From NCBI RefSeq assembly GCF_016862195.1, contig NZ_BOMM01000029.1, forward strand, positions 124,001 to 188,000: 64,000 bases of DNA, given 5' to 3'. The position numbers and the translations under genes are program-made. Under the pieces are notes generated by a model, which worked only from the letters and a program-made list of their open reading frames with translations, had not been told where the DNA came from and searched no databases. Positions 23,552-31,394 of the stretch are shown here, one piece after another; positions within the stretch are counted from its first letter, which is position 1, and each line of letters opens with the position of its first letter. The stretch comes from Paractinoplanes ferrugineus. Lineage in GTDB: Bacteria; Actinomycetota; Actinomycetes; Mycobacteriales; Micromonosporaceae.

Positions 23552-23941
23552 ATGAACAGCGAAACCGTTGTCGCCGCGGCCACGCTGCAGTTGCGCTGCT
23601 CCTTCTGCGCCAAGCCGAGTTCCGAGGTCGAGAAACTCATCGCCGGCCCGGGGGTGTACATCTGCAACGAGTGCGTCGGACTGTGCAACGACGTCCTCGC
23701 ATCCGAGCAGCCCGACCCGCTCGAATCGGCCACCCGACTGTCAGCGTGGGAGGAAGGCATGACCGATGAGCAGATCCTCGACCAGCTTCCCCGCATCGCG
23801 GCGGTCAGCGCTCAGACCGAGGCCGGCCTCCAGCGATTGGTCACCATCCTGCGAGAGCGGCGAGTGACCTGGACACGCATCGGCGCCGCCCTCGGGATCA
23901 CCCGGCAGTCCGCCTGGGAGCGGTTCGCCGGCGAGGATTAG
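23552..23941 (+). CDS. ClpX-type C4 zinc-finger protein with C-terminal HTH
   Basis: 129 residues. Residues 14-50 are a ClpX N-terminal zinc-binding domain: [18 protein letters not shown] and [10 protein letters not shown] with Cys16, 19, 38 and 41. There is no AAA+ ATPase. The C-terminal part (about 85-128) is helical and ends in an HTH-like segment, [20 protein letters not shown]. In ClpX the finger dimerises and recruits adaptors and substrates; here it probably serves dimerisation of a DNA-binding protein (inference). The ribosome site GGGGAGG is strong and tandem operators lie directly upstream, suggesting autoregulation. Confidence 0.85.
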   Translation: MNSETVVAAATLQLRCSFCAKPSSEVEKLIAGPGVYICNECVGLCNDVLASEQPDPLESATRLSAWEEGMTDEQILDQLPRIAAVSAQTEAGLQRLVTILRERRVTWTRIGAALGITRQSAWERFAGED

Positions 23942-23980
23942 TCATCATGGTCGGGTGACACCCGGCTCGGCCAGGTCGAG

Positions 23981-24292
23981 GTGAACCCCGAGGACGACAC
24001 CGTCGAGGTCGTCCTCGATCCCTCGGCCCGACCGCCGCTTCGCTACAGGGCGGCGGAGTCGGCGTCGATGCCGATGAGCGAGCGCTACGCCGGCTTACTC
24101 GGCCGGAACTCCGCCTGGTGGTGGCTTCTTCGCAACCAGCACCAGTACGAGGACGGCTTCCAGATCGAGCTCGGTGCCGCATCGTCGACCACGACGTTGC
24201 AGTACCTCGCGATGGCCTCGCGCCTGCATCTCCGGCACGTGATCGAAGCGGTCAGCCCAGCAGAGCCGTTGCCGCCCTCGCCGACGCCCTGA
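23981..24292 (+). CDS. Hypothetical protein
   Basis: 103 residues, GTG start; the frame is open back to the stop of the preceding gene, so the N-terminus is uncertain. It reads as a compact alpha/beta protein (VEVVLDPSARPPLRYRAAES, SAWWWLLRNQHQYEDGFQI, LQYLAMASRLHLRHV). No family recognised. Forty bp behind the ClpX-finger gene and same direction, so possibly co-transcribed. Confidence 0.5.
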   Translation: MNPEDDTVEVVLDPSARPPLRYRAAESASMPMSERYAGLLGRNSAWWWLLRNQHQYEDGFQIELGAASSTTTLQYLAMASRLHLRHVIEAVSPAEPLPPSPTP

Positions 24293-24346
24293 CCTCGTCC
24301 CACTCAGCTGCCCGGGTCAGAGCCTGCACCCCCACCGGCCGGCGAA

Positions 24347-24676
24347 CTACAGGAGCCTACGGCCGGCGGCGGTGATGTGAGCGGCCAGTACGGTTTCCGT
24401 CGTCCTGTCGGACCACGCCTCAGCGCGCCTGCTCTCTTGCGCGAGTTCTTCTCCGGTCAGCAAAACGCCCTCGGTCCACGGCGCGGGCCACCTGGGGAAT
24501 CGGCGCACCTCGACGAGGCCCCGGGCCGCCAACGAGATCAGACCGGGCGCGAGGATGTCGGCGAGTTGCCCCAACGTTGTCTGCTTGTGCCAGCGCAGTT
24601 CCCAGAGCGGCTGCGGCGAGTCATCGAGGGGCTGCAGGACCTGCTCTTCGGAGTCGTCCAACCACTCGTCCGCCAC
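24347..24676 (-). CDS. Hypothetical protein, acidic, helix-turn-helix-like middle
   Basis: 109 residues from GTG 24676, which has a strong ribosome site (GAGGGGGAGG); a longer in-frame start at 24733 is less likely. The middle part (TLGQLADILAPGLISLAARG then LVEVRR) resembles a winged-helix for a small condition-sensing protein, followed by TGEELAQESRRAEAWSD. No family assigned. Located downstream of the XRE regulator in the same direction. Confidence 0.6.
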   Translation of the reverse strand: MADEWLDDSEEQVLQPLDDSPQPLWELRWHKQTTLGQLADILAPGLISLAARGLVEVRRFPRWPAPWTEGVLLTGEELAQESRRAEAWSDRTTETVLAAHITAAGRRLL

Positions 24677-24740
24677 GCCTCCCCCTCTCGGTGGATAAAA
24701 GGGAATTCTGGCCCGTCTTTGACCGGCGGGCACTCCGGGG

Positions 24741-25634
24741 TCAGGTCGTGGTCTCGCCGGCCGGGCTCGGCTCCTGGGGCACGGCTGCCCAACTCGCCAG
24801 CAACGGAAGCACCCGCGCCGTGGGCGAGTCGGGTTCGACGGTGTAGACGACCAGGCGCTGTTCCGGATCGTGGGGTCCGACCACGGACTCGATGCCGAAG
24901 GTGAGCGGTCCGGCGGTCGGGTGGGCCAGGTGTTTGGTCAGCGAGGTGCGGAAGGTGACGCGCTGGTCGTCCCACCAGCGCGCGACGTCGGGATCGCCGT
25001 GGCGCAGTTCGGCCACGAGGTCGACGAGGCGGCGATCGTCGGGGTGGCGTCCGACCTCGTAGCGCAGCGCCCCGACCGCGGCGGCGGCGAAGTCGGCCCA
25101 GTTCACGATCCGTACCCGCGCGTCGGGCTCCAGGAAAAGCCAGCGCACGAACGAAGATCCCGGCTCCAGGCCCGGCCCCAGCACCGCACTCAACAGCCCG
25201 TTGTGGGCCAGCACCTGCGAGCGCCGCCCCAGCAACAGCACCGGTACGTGGTTCAGAACTCCCATCAGGCGCAGCATCCCCGGGTCGGGTCGTTGCGCGG
25301 CCTCCGGTCCGGTCCACCGCCGATGCGAGGTCGGGGCGGCCAGGTCCCGCAGGTGAGCGTGTTCGACCTCGTCGAGCTGCAGCGCCCGCGACAGCGCCCG
25401 CACCACCTCGTCGGTGACGTTGTGCTGGCGTCCCTGTTCCAGCCGGCTGTAGTGGTCCGGGCTCAGGCCGGCGAGCACGGCGAGCTCCTCCTTGCGCAAC
25501 CCGGGAACCCGCCGCGGGCCGGGGAAGGCCGCGATGCCGGCCTGGGCAGGCGTCAGGCGGTCTCGCCGAGACCGCAGGAACGCCCCCAGGGCAGCACGAT
25601 CAGCAGGCACCCACCCAGCATAGGAGCCGACCAT
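24741..25634 (-). CDS. XRE family regulator with MmyB-like ligand domain
   Basis: 297 residues. HTH at about 45-70 (GLRKEELAVLAGLSPDHYSR), then the MmyB domain with PVLLLGRRSQVLAHNGLLSAVLG. Same class as the regulator at 4192 and likewise divergent from an SDR gene (25712). A 29-bp inverted repeat (25639-25667) lies 5 bp upstream of the start and is the likely operator. ATG 25634 keeps the usual N-terminal length. Confidence 0.88.
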   Translation of the reverse strand: MVGSYAGWVPADRAALGAFLRSRRDRLTPAQAGIAAFPGPRRVPGLRKEELAVLAGLSPDHYSRLEQGRQHNVTDEVVRALSRALQLDEVEHAHLRDLAAPTSHRRWTGPEAAQRPDPGMLRLMGVLNHVPVLLLGRRSQVLAHNGLLSAVLGPGLEPGSSFVRWLFLEPDARVRIVNWADFAAAAVGALRYEVGRHPDDRRLVDLVAELRHGDPDVARWWDDQRVTFRTSLTKHLAHPTAGPLTFGIESVVGPHDPEQRLVVYTVEPDSPTARVLPLLASWAAVPQEPSPAGETTT

Positions 25635-25638
25635 GACG

Positions 25639-25667
25639 CCTGCCTGGGCATGCGGTGACCAGGCAGG
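25639..25667. promoter_or_regulatory. Inverted-repeat operator between XRE and SDR genes
   Basis: Perfect 9-bp arms CCTGCCTGG and CCAGGCAGG with an 11-bp spacer. It fills the 77-bp divergent gap next to the XRE start and would control both directions. Confidence 0.6.
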
Positions 25668-25711
25668 ACGCGCCCTGGTGCGGGCCGCGCGTCCCGGGTG
25701 AGGTAGTGCTC

Positions 25712-26467
25712 ATGACCGAGCAGACCCGTACCGTTCTGATCACCGGCTCGACCAGCGGCATCGGTGCCGCCACCGCCCGCACCCTGGCCGCGCGGGGCTG
25801 GCGCGTCGTCATCACCGGCCGCGACCAGGCCCGCGGCGCGGCAGTCGTCGCCGACATCGAGGGCAGCGGCGGACAAGCCGCCTTCGTCCGCTCCGACCTG
25901 ACCGGCCCACCCGGATCACTGCGGGACTTCGCCCGCGCCGCCACCGAGGCGGCTGGTGGACAGCTGGACGCTGTGGTCCACAACGCCGCCCTGTGCCCGG
26001 CCGTCGACACGGTGAGCCTCAGCGACACCGACCTGGAGGCCACCCTCGCGGTGAACATCCGCGCCCCGCACGTGCTGACCGCGGCGCTGGCTCCCGCGAT
26101 GGCCGAGCGCGGTCACGGCGCGGTCGTCGTCATCGGCTCCTGGATGGCCCACGTCGGGCACCCCTTCGTGGGGCTGTACTCCGCGACCAAGGCCGCCGAG
26201 ATCCAGCTCGCCCGCAGCTGGGCCGCGGAGTTCGGGCCCCGCGGCGTGCGGGTCAACACCGTCTCCCCCGGAGCCACCCGGACCCCGATCAACGCATCCG
26301 ACGGCGACGTCATCGCCCACATGACCGCCGGCACCCCCGCCGGCCGCCCCGGAATCCCCGAGGAGATCGCCGAGGCGGTGGCGTGGTTGCTCTCCGACCA
26401 GGCCGGCTACGTCCACGGCGCGGAGATCGCGGTCGACGGAGGCATCACGACCGCCCGTTCCGCTTGA
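25712..26467 (+). CDS. SDR family NAD(P)-dependent oxidoreductase
   Basis: 251-residue classical SDR: TGSTSGIGAATARTLA at the N-terminus, NAA in the NNAG position (VHNAALCP), catalytic Ser in VVIGSWMAHVG, YSATK, and NTVSPGATRTP. ATG 25712 is chosen over an in-frame ATG at 25655 that lies inside the operator region. Divergent from the XRE regulator, presumably its target. Substrate unknown. Confidence 0.9.
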   Translation: MTEQTRTVLITGSTSGIGAATARTLAARGWRVVITGRDQARGAAVVADIEGSGGQAAFVRSDLTGPPGSLRDFARAATEAAGGQLDAVVHNAALCPAVDTVSLSDTDLEATLAVNIRAPHVLTAALAPAMAERGHGAVVVIGSWMAHVGHPFVGLYSATKAAEIQLARSWAAEFGPRGVRVNTVSPGATRTPINASDGDVIAHMTAGTPAGRPGIPEEIAEAVAWLLSDQAGYVHGAEIAVDGGITTARSA

Positions 26468-26585
26468 GCCGGGCGACGCCCGCACGTTGACAGCGGCGCG
26501 CAAGACACTGATAGCCTTCGATGTCAGCTGCGACCGGCCCGTGGGCCGGCCGACGGATCAGCGGAACTCTCCTCCTGGGGGAACC

Positions 26586-27791
26586 ATGCGACGTCAAGAT
26601 CAAGCGCGGGCGTCCCGTGATTCGGGCGGGCCGCAACGGGCGAGCCTGTCGCGCCGGGGCCTGCTGGGTGCGGGTGCCGCCGTGGTCGCCGGGTTCTCGC
26701 TGAACCTGGCCGAGCCCGCGTCGGCGGCGCCGCCCGGGGCGCCCGAGCCGCTGGACCGGGGGCGGGAGGCACCGTTCGGGCCGGTGGTGGTCACCGATCC
26801 GGGCGGCGGCGCCGCGTACGCCCGCGCCGTGCGGCTCGGCGACTCGCGCACCTGGCTGGCGTCGTACCAGCAGTTCGGCGCGGCCGGGTTCCCGATCTTC
26901 CGGAGCACCGACGACGGTCACACCTGGCAGCAGCTGAGCAACGTGCCGAGCACCGGCGACGCGTCCGGGGTCTGGCTGCAGCCTGCCCTTTACGAGCTGC
27001 CCCGGGCCTTCGCCGGCTTGCCGAAGGGCACGGTGTTGTTCGCCGGCAACGACCTGGGCGACTTCACGAGCACCAGGATCGAGCTGTACGCGAGTCCGGA
27101 CCGCGGCCGCACGTGGCGCCATCTGAGCACTGTGGCGGAGGGTGGCCCGCCGAACCCGAACAACGGTGGCACGCCCGTGTGGGAGCCGTTCCTGCTGCTG
27201 AACAAGAACCGGCTCGTCGTCTACTACTCCGACCAGCGGGACCCGAAACACGGGCAGAAACTCGCCCATCAGACCACCACCGATCTGCGTACGTGGGGTC
27301 CGGTCGTCAACGATGTGGCGGATCCCGATTACGACCTGCGGCCGGGGATGACCACCCTCGCCCAGATCCGGCCCCACCTGTGGATCCTGACCTACGAGAA
27401 CGGCAACGACAAGACCGGCAACCCTTACGCCGTACGCTATCGGTTGGCCTCGGACCCTGAGCTCTTCGATTCCGCGCCCGACTTCGTGCTCCATGACCAG
27501 GACGGTTACATCCCGTCGGCAGCGCCGACGGTGTCCTGGTCGGACTCGGGCGGCCCGGCCGGCACCATCGTGGTGACCGCCAACAGCGACCAGGACTTCT
27601 TCGTCAACCATCACCTCGGCGACCCCCGCAGGTGGACGCGGGTGACGTCGGCGATCCCGGCCGGCTACAGCCGGCAGACCGTTCCCCTCGCCGGCCCGGG
27701 TTCGCGCCGCGAGCCGGGCCTGGTCTTCGTGGTGACCGGCCCGGTCTACGGCGTGGACGGCCCGATTCAGGCCGGCGTGGTGCGGATCTGA
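26586..27791 (+). CDS. Tat-exported BNR/sialidase-fold protein
   Basis: 401 residues with a twin-arginine signal (SRRGLLGAGAAVVAGFSLNL ... ASAAP). The mature protein is a six-bladed beta-propeller of the sialidase/BNR type: Asp-box repeats FRSTDDGHTWQQL and YASPDRGRTWRHL, with FRIP-like arginine regions less clear. It is secreted folded; likely an exo-glycosidase or glycan-binding protein, but catalytic Asp/Tyr/Arg residues of true sialidases cannot be confirmed by eye. ATG 26586 has a GGGGG site; an upstream in-frame start exists at 26487. Confidence 0.8.
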   Translation: MRRQDQARASRDSGGPQRASLSRRGLLGAGAAVVAGFSLNLAEPASAAPPGAPEPLDRGREAPFGPVVVTDPGGGAAYARAVRLGDSRTWLASYQQFGAAGFPIFRSTDDGHTWQQLSNVPSTGDASGVWLQPALYELPRAFAGLPKGTVLFAGNDLGDFTSTRIELYASPDRGRTWRHLSTVAEGGPPNPNNGGTPVWEPFLLLNKNRLVVYYSDQRDPKHGQKLAHQTTTDLRTWGPVVNDVADPDYDLRPGMTTLAQIRPHLWILTYENGNDKTGNPYAVRYRLASDPELFDSAPDFVLHDQDGYIPSAAPTVSWSDSGGPAGTIVVTANSDQDFFVNHHLGDPRRWTRVTSAIPAGYSRQTVPLAGPGSRREPGLVFVVTGPVYGVDGPIQAGVVRI

Positions 27792-27810
27792 GGGACTGCG
27801 CCGAGTCAGG

Positions 27811-28881
27811 TCAGCGGACCGGCGGCACGACCCTGGTGGTCGAGGTGACGCCGTCGATCTTCTGCTGGCCGGTGAGCACCTTCTCGGCGGACCGGTCGCC
27901 GTGCAGGAACCGCTCGTAGAACGCGACCGCGTAGGTGACCAGCGCGGAGCTTTGCACCGCGGGCGTGAGCTCCTTCTTGGGGCAGGTGCTGTCGTCCTCA
28001 CCGAGCGGCGCCGGCGGGGTCCAGGCGGTGTTGTAGTAGTTGTGGTTCGCGTTCTTCAACGAGATCGAGTACGCCGGTTGGTGCGTCCGGCCGGCGGCGT
28101 CGTCCAGGTATTGCTGGCCCGCTTCGCCGACCGCACCGTCGCAGCTGGAAGTCACCACGCCGACCGGGATCCGGGTGACCAGGGTGTCGCTGGGGTCGCC
28201 CTCGGGGTCGTCGAACTTGACCGGGGCCAGCGCGAGCACGGCCCGCAGCCGCACCCCGGCCGGCACCTCGGCGGCGTGCTTGTCGGAGGCCTCCCACATC
28301 GCGCCCTTGCCACCGCGTGAGTGACCCATGGTGCCGACGGCGTCCAGGTTCAGGTGCCCGGTCAGCGCTCCGAGCTTCTTGACCAGCGGCCCCCGGCCGA
28401 GCGAGAGGTCGCGCAGCAGTTGCAGGTGCTTGTTCATCAGCCGGGACCGGTCGCCGTAGTCGAACGAGCTCATGTTGATGCCGTCGGCGCTGATCGACAC
28501 CACCACGAAGCCCCGCTGGGCCAGGGCCCGGCCGAGATAGTCGTAACCGCGGTAGCTGGGAAACGGCGTACCGGCGTCACACGGCCACTCCTGGGCGTCG
28601 GGGTCGGTGCACGCGTACCACGAACCGTGCGACTGGATGATCACCGGAAGCTTCCCGGTCAGCTGCGCCGGATAGCTCACGACGGCCCGCAACTCGCTCA
28701 CGGTTCCGCTCTGCGCATCCTTGAACGCCTTGTCCCCGAGGTCGTACCAGGCGACGGTGACCCGGTCGGCCGGCAGCGGTTTCGGGGTTTCGCCGGCCGA
28801 CGCGGTCAGCTGAGCTCCCGCGATCAGACCCGCTGCCAATACCACTGACAGGGCCGCGGCCCAGAGGTGTCTCGTCTTCAT
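27811..28881 (-). CDS. Secreted alpha/beta hydrolase
   Basis: 356 residues with a Sec signal (WAAALSVVLAAGLIAGAQLT). The fold is dienelactone-hydrolase/PAF-acetylhydrolase-like: IIQSHGSWYAC region, nucleophile elbow GHSRGG with Ser, acid in GVVTSSCDG, and a candidate His in NANHNYYNT. Two or three Cys pairs fit an extracellular enzyme. Likely ester hydrolysis; substrate unknown. Convergent with the BNR gene. ATG 28881 is used; 28890 is nine bases upstream in frame. Confidence 0.82.
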   Translation of the reverse strand: MKTRHLWAAALSVVLAAGLIAGAQLTASAGETPKPLPADRVTVAWYDLGDKAFKDAQSGTVSELRAVVSYPAQLTGKLPVIIQSHGSWYACTDPDAQEWPCDAGTPFPSYRGYDYLGRALAQRGFVVVSISADGINMSSFDYGDRSRLMNKHLQLLRDLSLGRGPLVKKLGALTGHLNLDAVGTMGHSRGGKGAMWEASDKHAAEVPAGVRLRAVLALAPVKFDDPEGDPSDTLVTRIPVGVVTSSCDGAVGEAGQQYLDDAAGRTHQPAYSISLKNANHNYYNTAWTPPAPLGEDDSTCPKKELTPAVQSSALVTYAVAFYERFLHGDRSAEKVLTGQQKIDGVTSTTRVVPPVR

Positions 28882-28904
28882 GCACCGCACGATAGGAAGC
28901 AGTT

Positions 28905-29555
28905 GTGAGGATCATGTTAGGCAACCACCACGAGTCCTCTGATACCAATGATGGCGTGCTGATCGATCCCGCCCTGTCAACACGCTTGGATCGAGTAGCG
29001 GCGAAACTCGCGGCCGCAGCGAGACTGCCCGGAGAGCCGGTGATGTTCGGGGCGTCGGCGCACCGGTTCGAGCTGGGGCCGCCCCTGCCCGGCGGCGAGG
29101 TGGCCGCATTCGAGCGTGCGCACGGCGTCTCCCTGCCGGAAGACTATCGAGCGTTCATCACCAAGATCGGCAACGGCGGTCCGGGCCGTTGGGGCGGCGC
29201 CGGCCCCTACTACGGCCTGCATCCGCTTCAGGACTGGGCCACTTCGTTGTGGGGCATGCCGGAACCGCACATGCTCGCCACGCCTTTTCCCGCCGAGCCG
29301 GGACGCGTCTACTCGGATTGGTTGTCCGAGGTCGCGCCGGGCGATGACGACGAGCCATACCGCGGAACTCTGGCGCTCAGTGATCAGGGTTGTGGTTTCC
29401 TCTCCGTCCTCGTCGTCAGCGGACCGGCCAGGGGCCGCATCACCGACAACAACGACACTCCGGCCGGGCCGGCCTTCACCGACGACGCGGACTTCCTTAC
29501 CTGGTACGAGCGCTGGCTCGATGCCGTGCTGGCCGGTGCGACTCATTTCCGCTGA
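28905..29555 (+). CDS. SMI1/KNR4 (SUKH) family protein
   Basis: 216 residues. The SUKH domain is clear: GGEVAAFERAHGVSLPEDYR then AFITKIGNGG, followed by YYGLHPLQDW. The C-terminal part has GTLALSDQGCGFLSVLVVSG, also typical of the family. SUKH proteins are frequent immunity proteins of contact-dependent or polymorphic toxins, but stand-alone copies such as this are common in actinomycetes. GTG 28905 has a GGAAG site; ATG 28914 is an alternative. No toxin is adjacent. Confidence 0.82.
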   Translation: MRIMLGNHHESSDTNDGVLIDPALSTRLDRVAAKLAAAARLPGEPVMFGASAHRFELGPPLPGGEVAAFERAHGVSLPEDYRAFITKIGNGGPGRWGGAGPYYGLHPLQDWATSLWGMPEPHMLATPFPAEPGRVYSDWLSEVAPGDDDEPYRGTLALSDQGCGFLSVLVVSGPARGRITDNNDTPAGPAFTDDADFLTWYERWLDAVLAGATHFR

Positions 29556-29780
29556 GCAGGACCGGCCGCTGCACGGTGAGGTCGTGCTCAAGGCGGCGAA
29601 GGCCGTGCATGTCGGGGTGTCCCGATCGCGGTCGCGGATCGCGAAGGTCACCTGCTCGAACCACATCCGGGTCGTAGAGCCGGGTGCCCGCCACCGACCT
29701 GCTCACCTGGTCGCCCGGACTCACCCCGGGACAGCCATCATGACCACGCGGCACGAAGGACGCGACCGATAAACACCGGC

Positions 29781-30148
29781 TCAACTGTCCAGGAAGGGGA
29801 CGGCTTCGTCGACGACAGCCAGGAAGTCGGCCGGCGGCCCGTAGTTCGCGGCCCGCCCGGTCAGCTTTTCGAGCGGAGGAGCTTTCGGTACCAGGGCCGG
29901 CGGTCCACCGGGTGCTCGACGAACGGGTCGCGCCCGAGAATCCGGATGAAATGCGAGCTCACATCGATTTTCTCGCCGGGGGCGGGGTGGTTCAACTCGG
30001 CGAGTACGCGACCGACAGCCGGCATGTCGTCAGCCGAGATGTACGCGACGTAACGCCGGTCGGGCAGTTCCAGAGCCACTTCGAGCACATCGCGATCCGG
30101 CGTGAAGGTCCACTTCGCACGGTCGGCGCCGTCGACAACGATAGCCAC
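29781..30148 (-). CDS. Hypothetical protein, probably frameshifted near its end
   Basis: The main frame (30148-29861, 95 residues) reads MAIVVDGADRAKWTF ... LPDRRYVAYISADDMPAVG ... RPWYRK and stops at 29861. One base away, the next frame continues without a break as APPLEKLTGRAANYGPPADF then LAVVDEAVPFLDS and a stop at 29781. A missing base near 29882 would fuse them into about 122 residues. Family unknown. The stretch 29556-29780 shows no other supportable gene. Confidence 0.6.
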
Positions 30149-30205
30149 GGCTGGACTATAGACAGGCGGCTACGTCCACGCTGACCGAGCGAAGGCGGCT
30201 GCTCG

Positions 30206-30907
30206 TCAGGCCAGCAGGACTTCGCGCATCTCCCGGCCCGGGTTGAAGCCGCCGACGATGCGGTGGGCGTCCGGCGCGTACACGTCGATGATGTTGTTCC
30301 GGCGCATCAGCTCGCGGATCGGCAGCGGGATGGGCGGTTCCTTGCTCATCGTCATGCGAACGTCGCGAGCCGTGCCGATCAGCTGGCCGGCCAGCGCCGC
30401 GCCGTCGGTGTCCACCCGGACCGAGGCGAACTCCCAGCCCGCGACGGTCAGGTCGAGGATCTCGAAGAGATGACCGTGCAGCCGGTCCTGGTCGGTCGTG
30501 AGCTTCACCTGGTTGCTGATCGCCCGCAGCGCCCCGGCGACGTGAATGTAGGGGAACAGACCGCACGGCAGGTTGAACAGCGGCCACCGCAGATCCGGCT
30601 GGGCCTCCCGCCACATCGGCCGGTAGTTGGTGCGGTCCACCTGGAACCGGTAGCCGACCTGGCGGGACAGTTCGGCGGCCAGCCGCTGGATCTCCGCGTG
30701 CGCCGAATCGGCGAACTCGCGCACGATGCCGCCCGCCGCGCCGACGCCGTCCGGGCCGGTCAGCGCCTCGGTCACCGCGGTCGCCTGCTGCTGGAACGAA
30801 CCCGGCAGGCCGACCCCGAAGCGCTGCCGGACATCGTCGATGATCAACCGCCGCGCTTCGTCGTTCTGGTCGAACCGATCGTCACGTTTCCGCCGGAACC
30901 ATCGCAT
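30206..30907 (-). CDS. Hypothetical protein
   Basis: 233 residues, ATG 30907. Basic N-terminus (MRWFRRKRDDRFDQ), a helical middle (SFQQQATAVTEALTG; ADSAHAEIQRLAAELSRQVG) and a C-terminal alpha/beta part (RLHGHLFEILDLTVAGWEFA). It ends VYAPDAHRIVGGFNPGREMR. No signal peptide or TM. The sequence looks well conserved but I do not recognise the family. It is divergent from a very small basic protein at 31082. Confidence 0.7.
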   Translation of the reverse strand: MRWFRRKRDDRFDQNDEARRLIIDDVRQRFGVGLPGSFQQQATAVTEALTGPDGVGAAGGIVREFADSAHAEIQRLAAELSRQVGYRFQVDRTNYRPMWREAQPDLRWPLFNLPCGLFPYIHVAGALRAISNQVKLTTDQDRLHGHLFEILDLTVAGWEFASVRVDTDGAALAGQLIGTARDVRMTMSKEPPIPLPIRELMRRNNIIDVYAPDAHRIVGGFNPGREMREVLLA

Positions 30908-31081
30908 ATCGCCTCGTCTCGCCGCCGCCTCGAACGCGGCCATGGTAGTCGCCGCGTCCCGGCCTCTCGAACGCAGATCGCCGACCCCGGGCGCGGCCAC
31001 CCGGGGTCTCAGCTTCTTGCCAGGTTGTCCGGGGCGGTAGGTGGGCAAGTAACAGGTTCGCGATTCGAGGAGGCACCTACC

Positions 31082-31234
31082 ATGGCGACTTTCACCCAGC
31101 GCGTGCGCTCGTTCCTGCAGAGCCCGCAAGGTCAGCGGCTGGTCGACCAGGGCCGGCGGCAGCTGGCGAAGCCGGAGAACCAGCGCCGGCTGCGCGGCCT
31201 GTTCAGCCGGCTGCAGCAGAGCCGGCGCCGCTGA
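31082..31234 (+). CDS. Small basic protein
   Basis: 50 residues, very basic and Gln/Arg-rich (FTQRVRSFLQSPQGQRLVDQ ... RRLRGLFSRLQQSRRR). A strong ribosome site (GAGGAGG) precedes the ATG, arguing that it is translated. Similar short proteins (often annotated as hypothetical) are common in Micromonosporaceae. Role unknown. Confidence 0.65.
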   Translation: MATFTQRVRSFLQSPQGQRLVDQGRRQLAKPENQRRLRGLFSRLQQSRRR

Positions 31235-31346
31235 GGCCGGCAGCCGGCTGAGCCGGGGCCGCCGGCGGCGGAAACGCCCATAGCGGCGGATTACTCCGGC
31301 CGCCTGCCGATCCCGCCGGATTCGCTCGCCACAAGTCTCCCCGACG

Positions 31347-31375
31347 GGTGCTCCCTGCCGATGGTGCGGAGCACC
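31347..31375 (+). promoter_or_regulatory. Leader hairpin before the GGDEF-EAL gene
   Basis: Perfect 8-bp stem GGTGCTCC / GGAGCACC with a 13-nt loop, ending 19 nt before the ATG. It would sit just upstream of the ribosome site (GGAGG). Role uncertain; no c-di-GMP riboswitch pattern was seen. Confidence 0.3.
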
Positions 31376-31394
31376 GGCGAGTGGAGGCGACGCG

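Noticed and set aside
31235-31394. Possible c-di-GMP riboswitch before the GGDEF-EAL gene
   Set aside because: Only a simple 8-bp hairpin was found; no conserved GEMM core such as the tetraloop-receptor pattern was seen.
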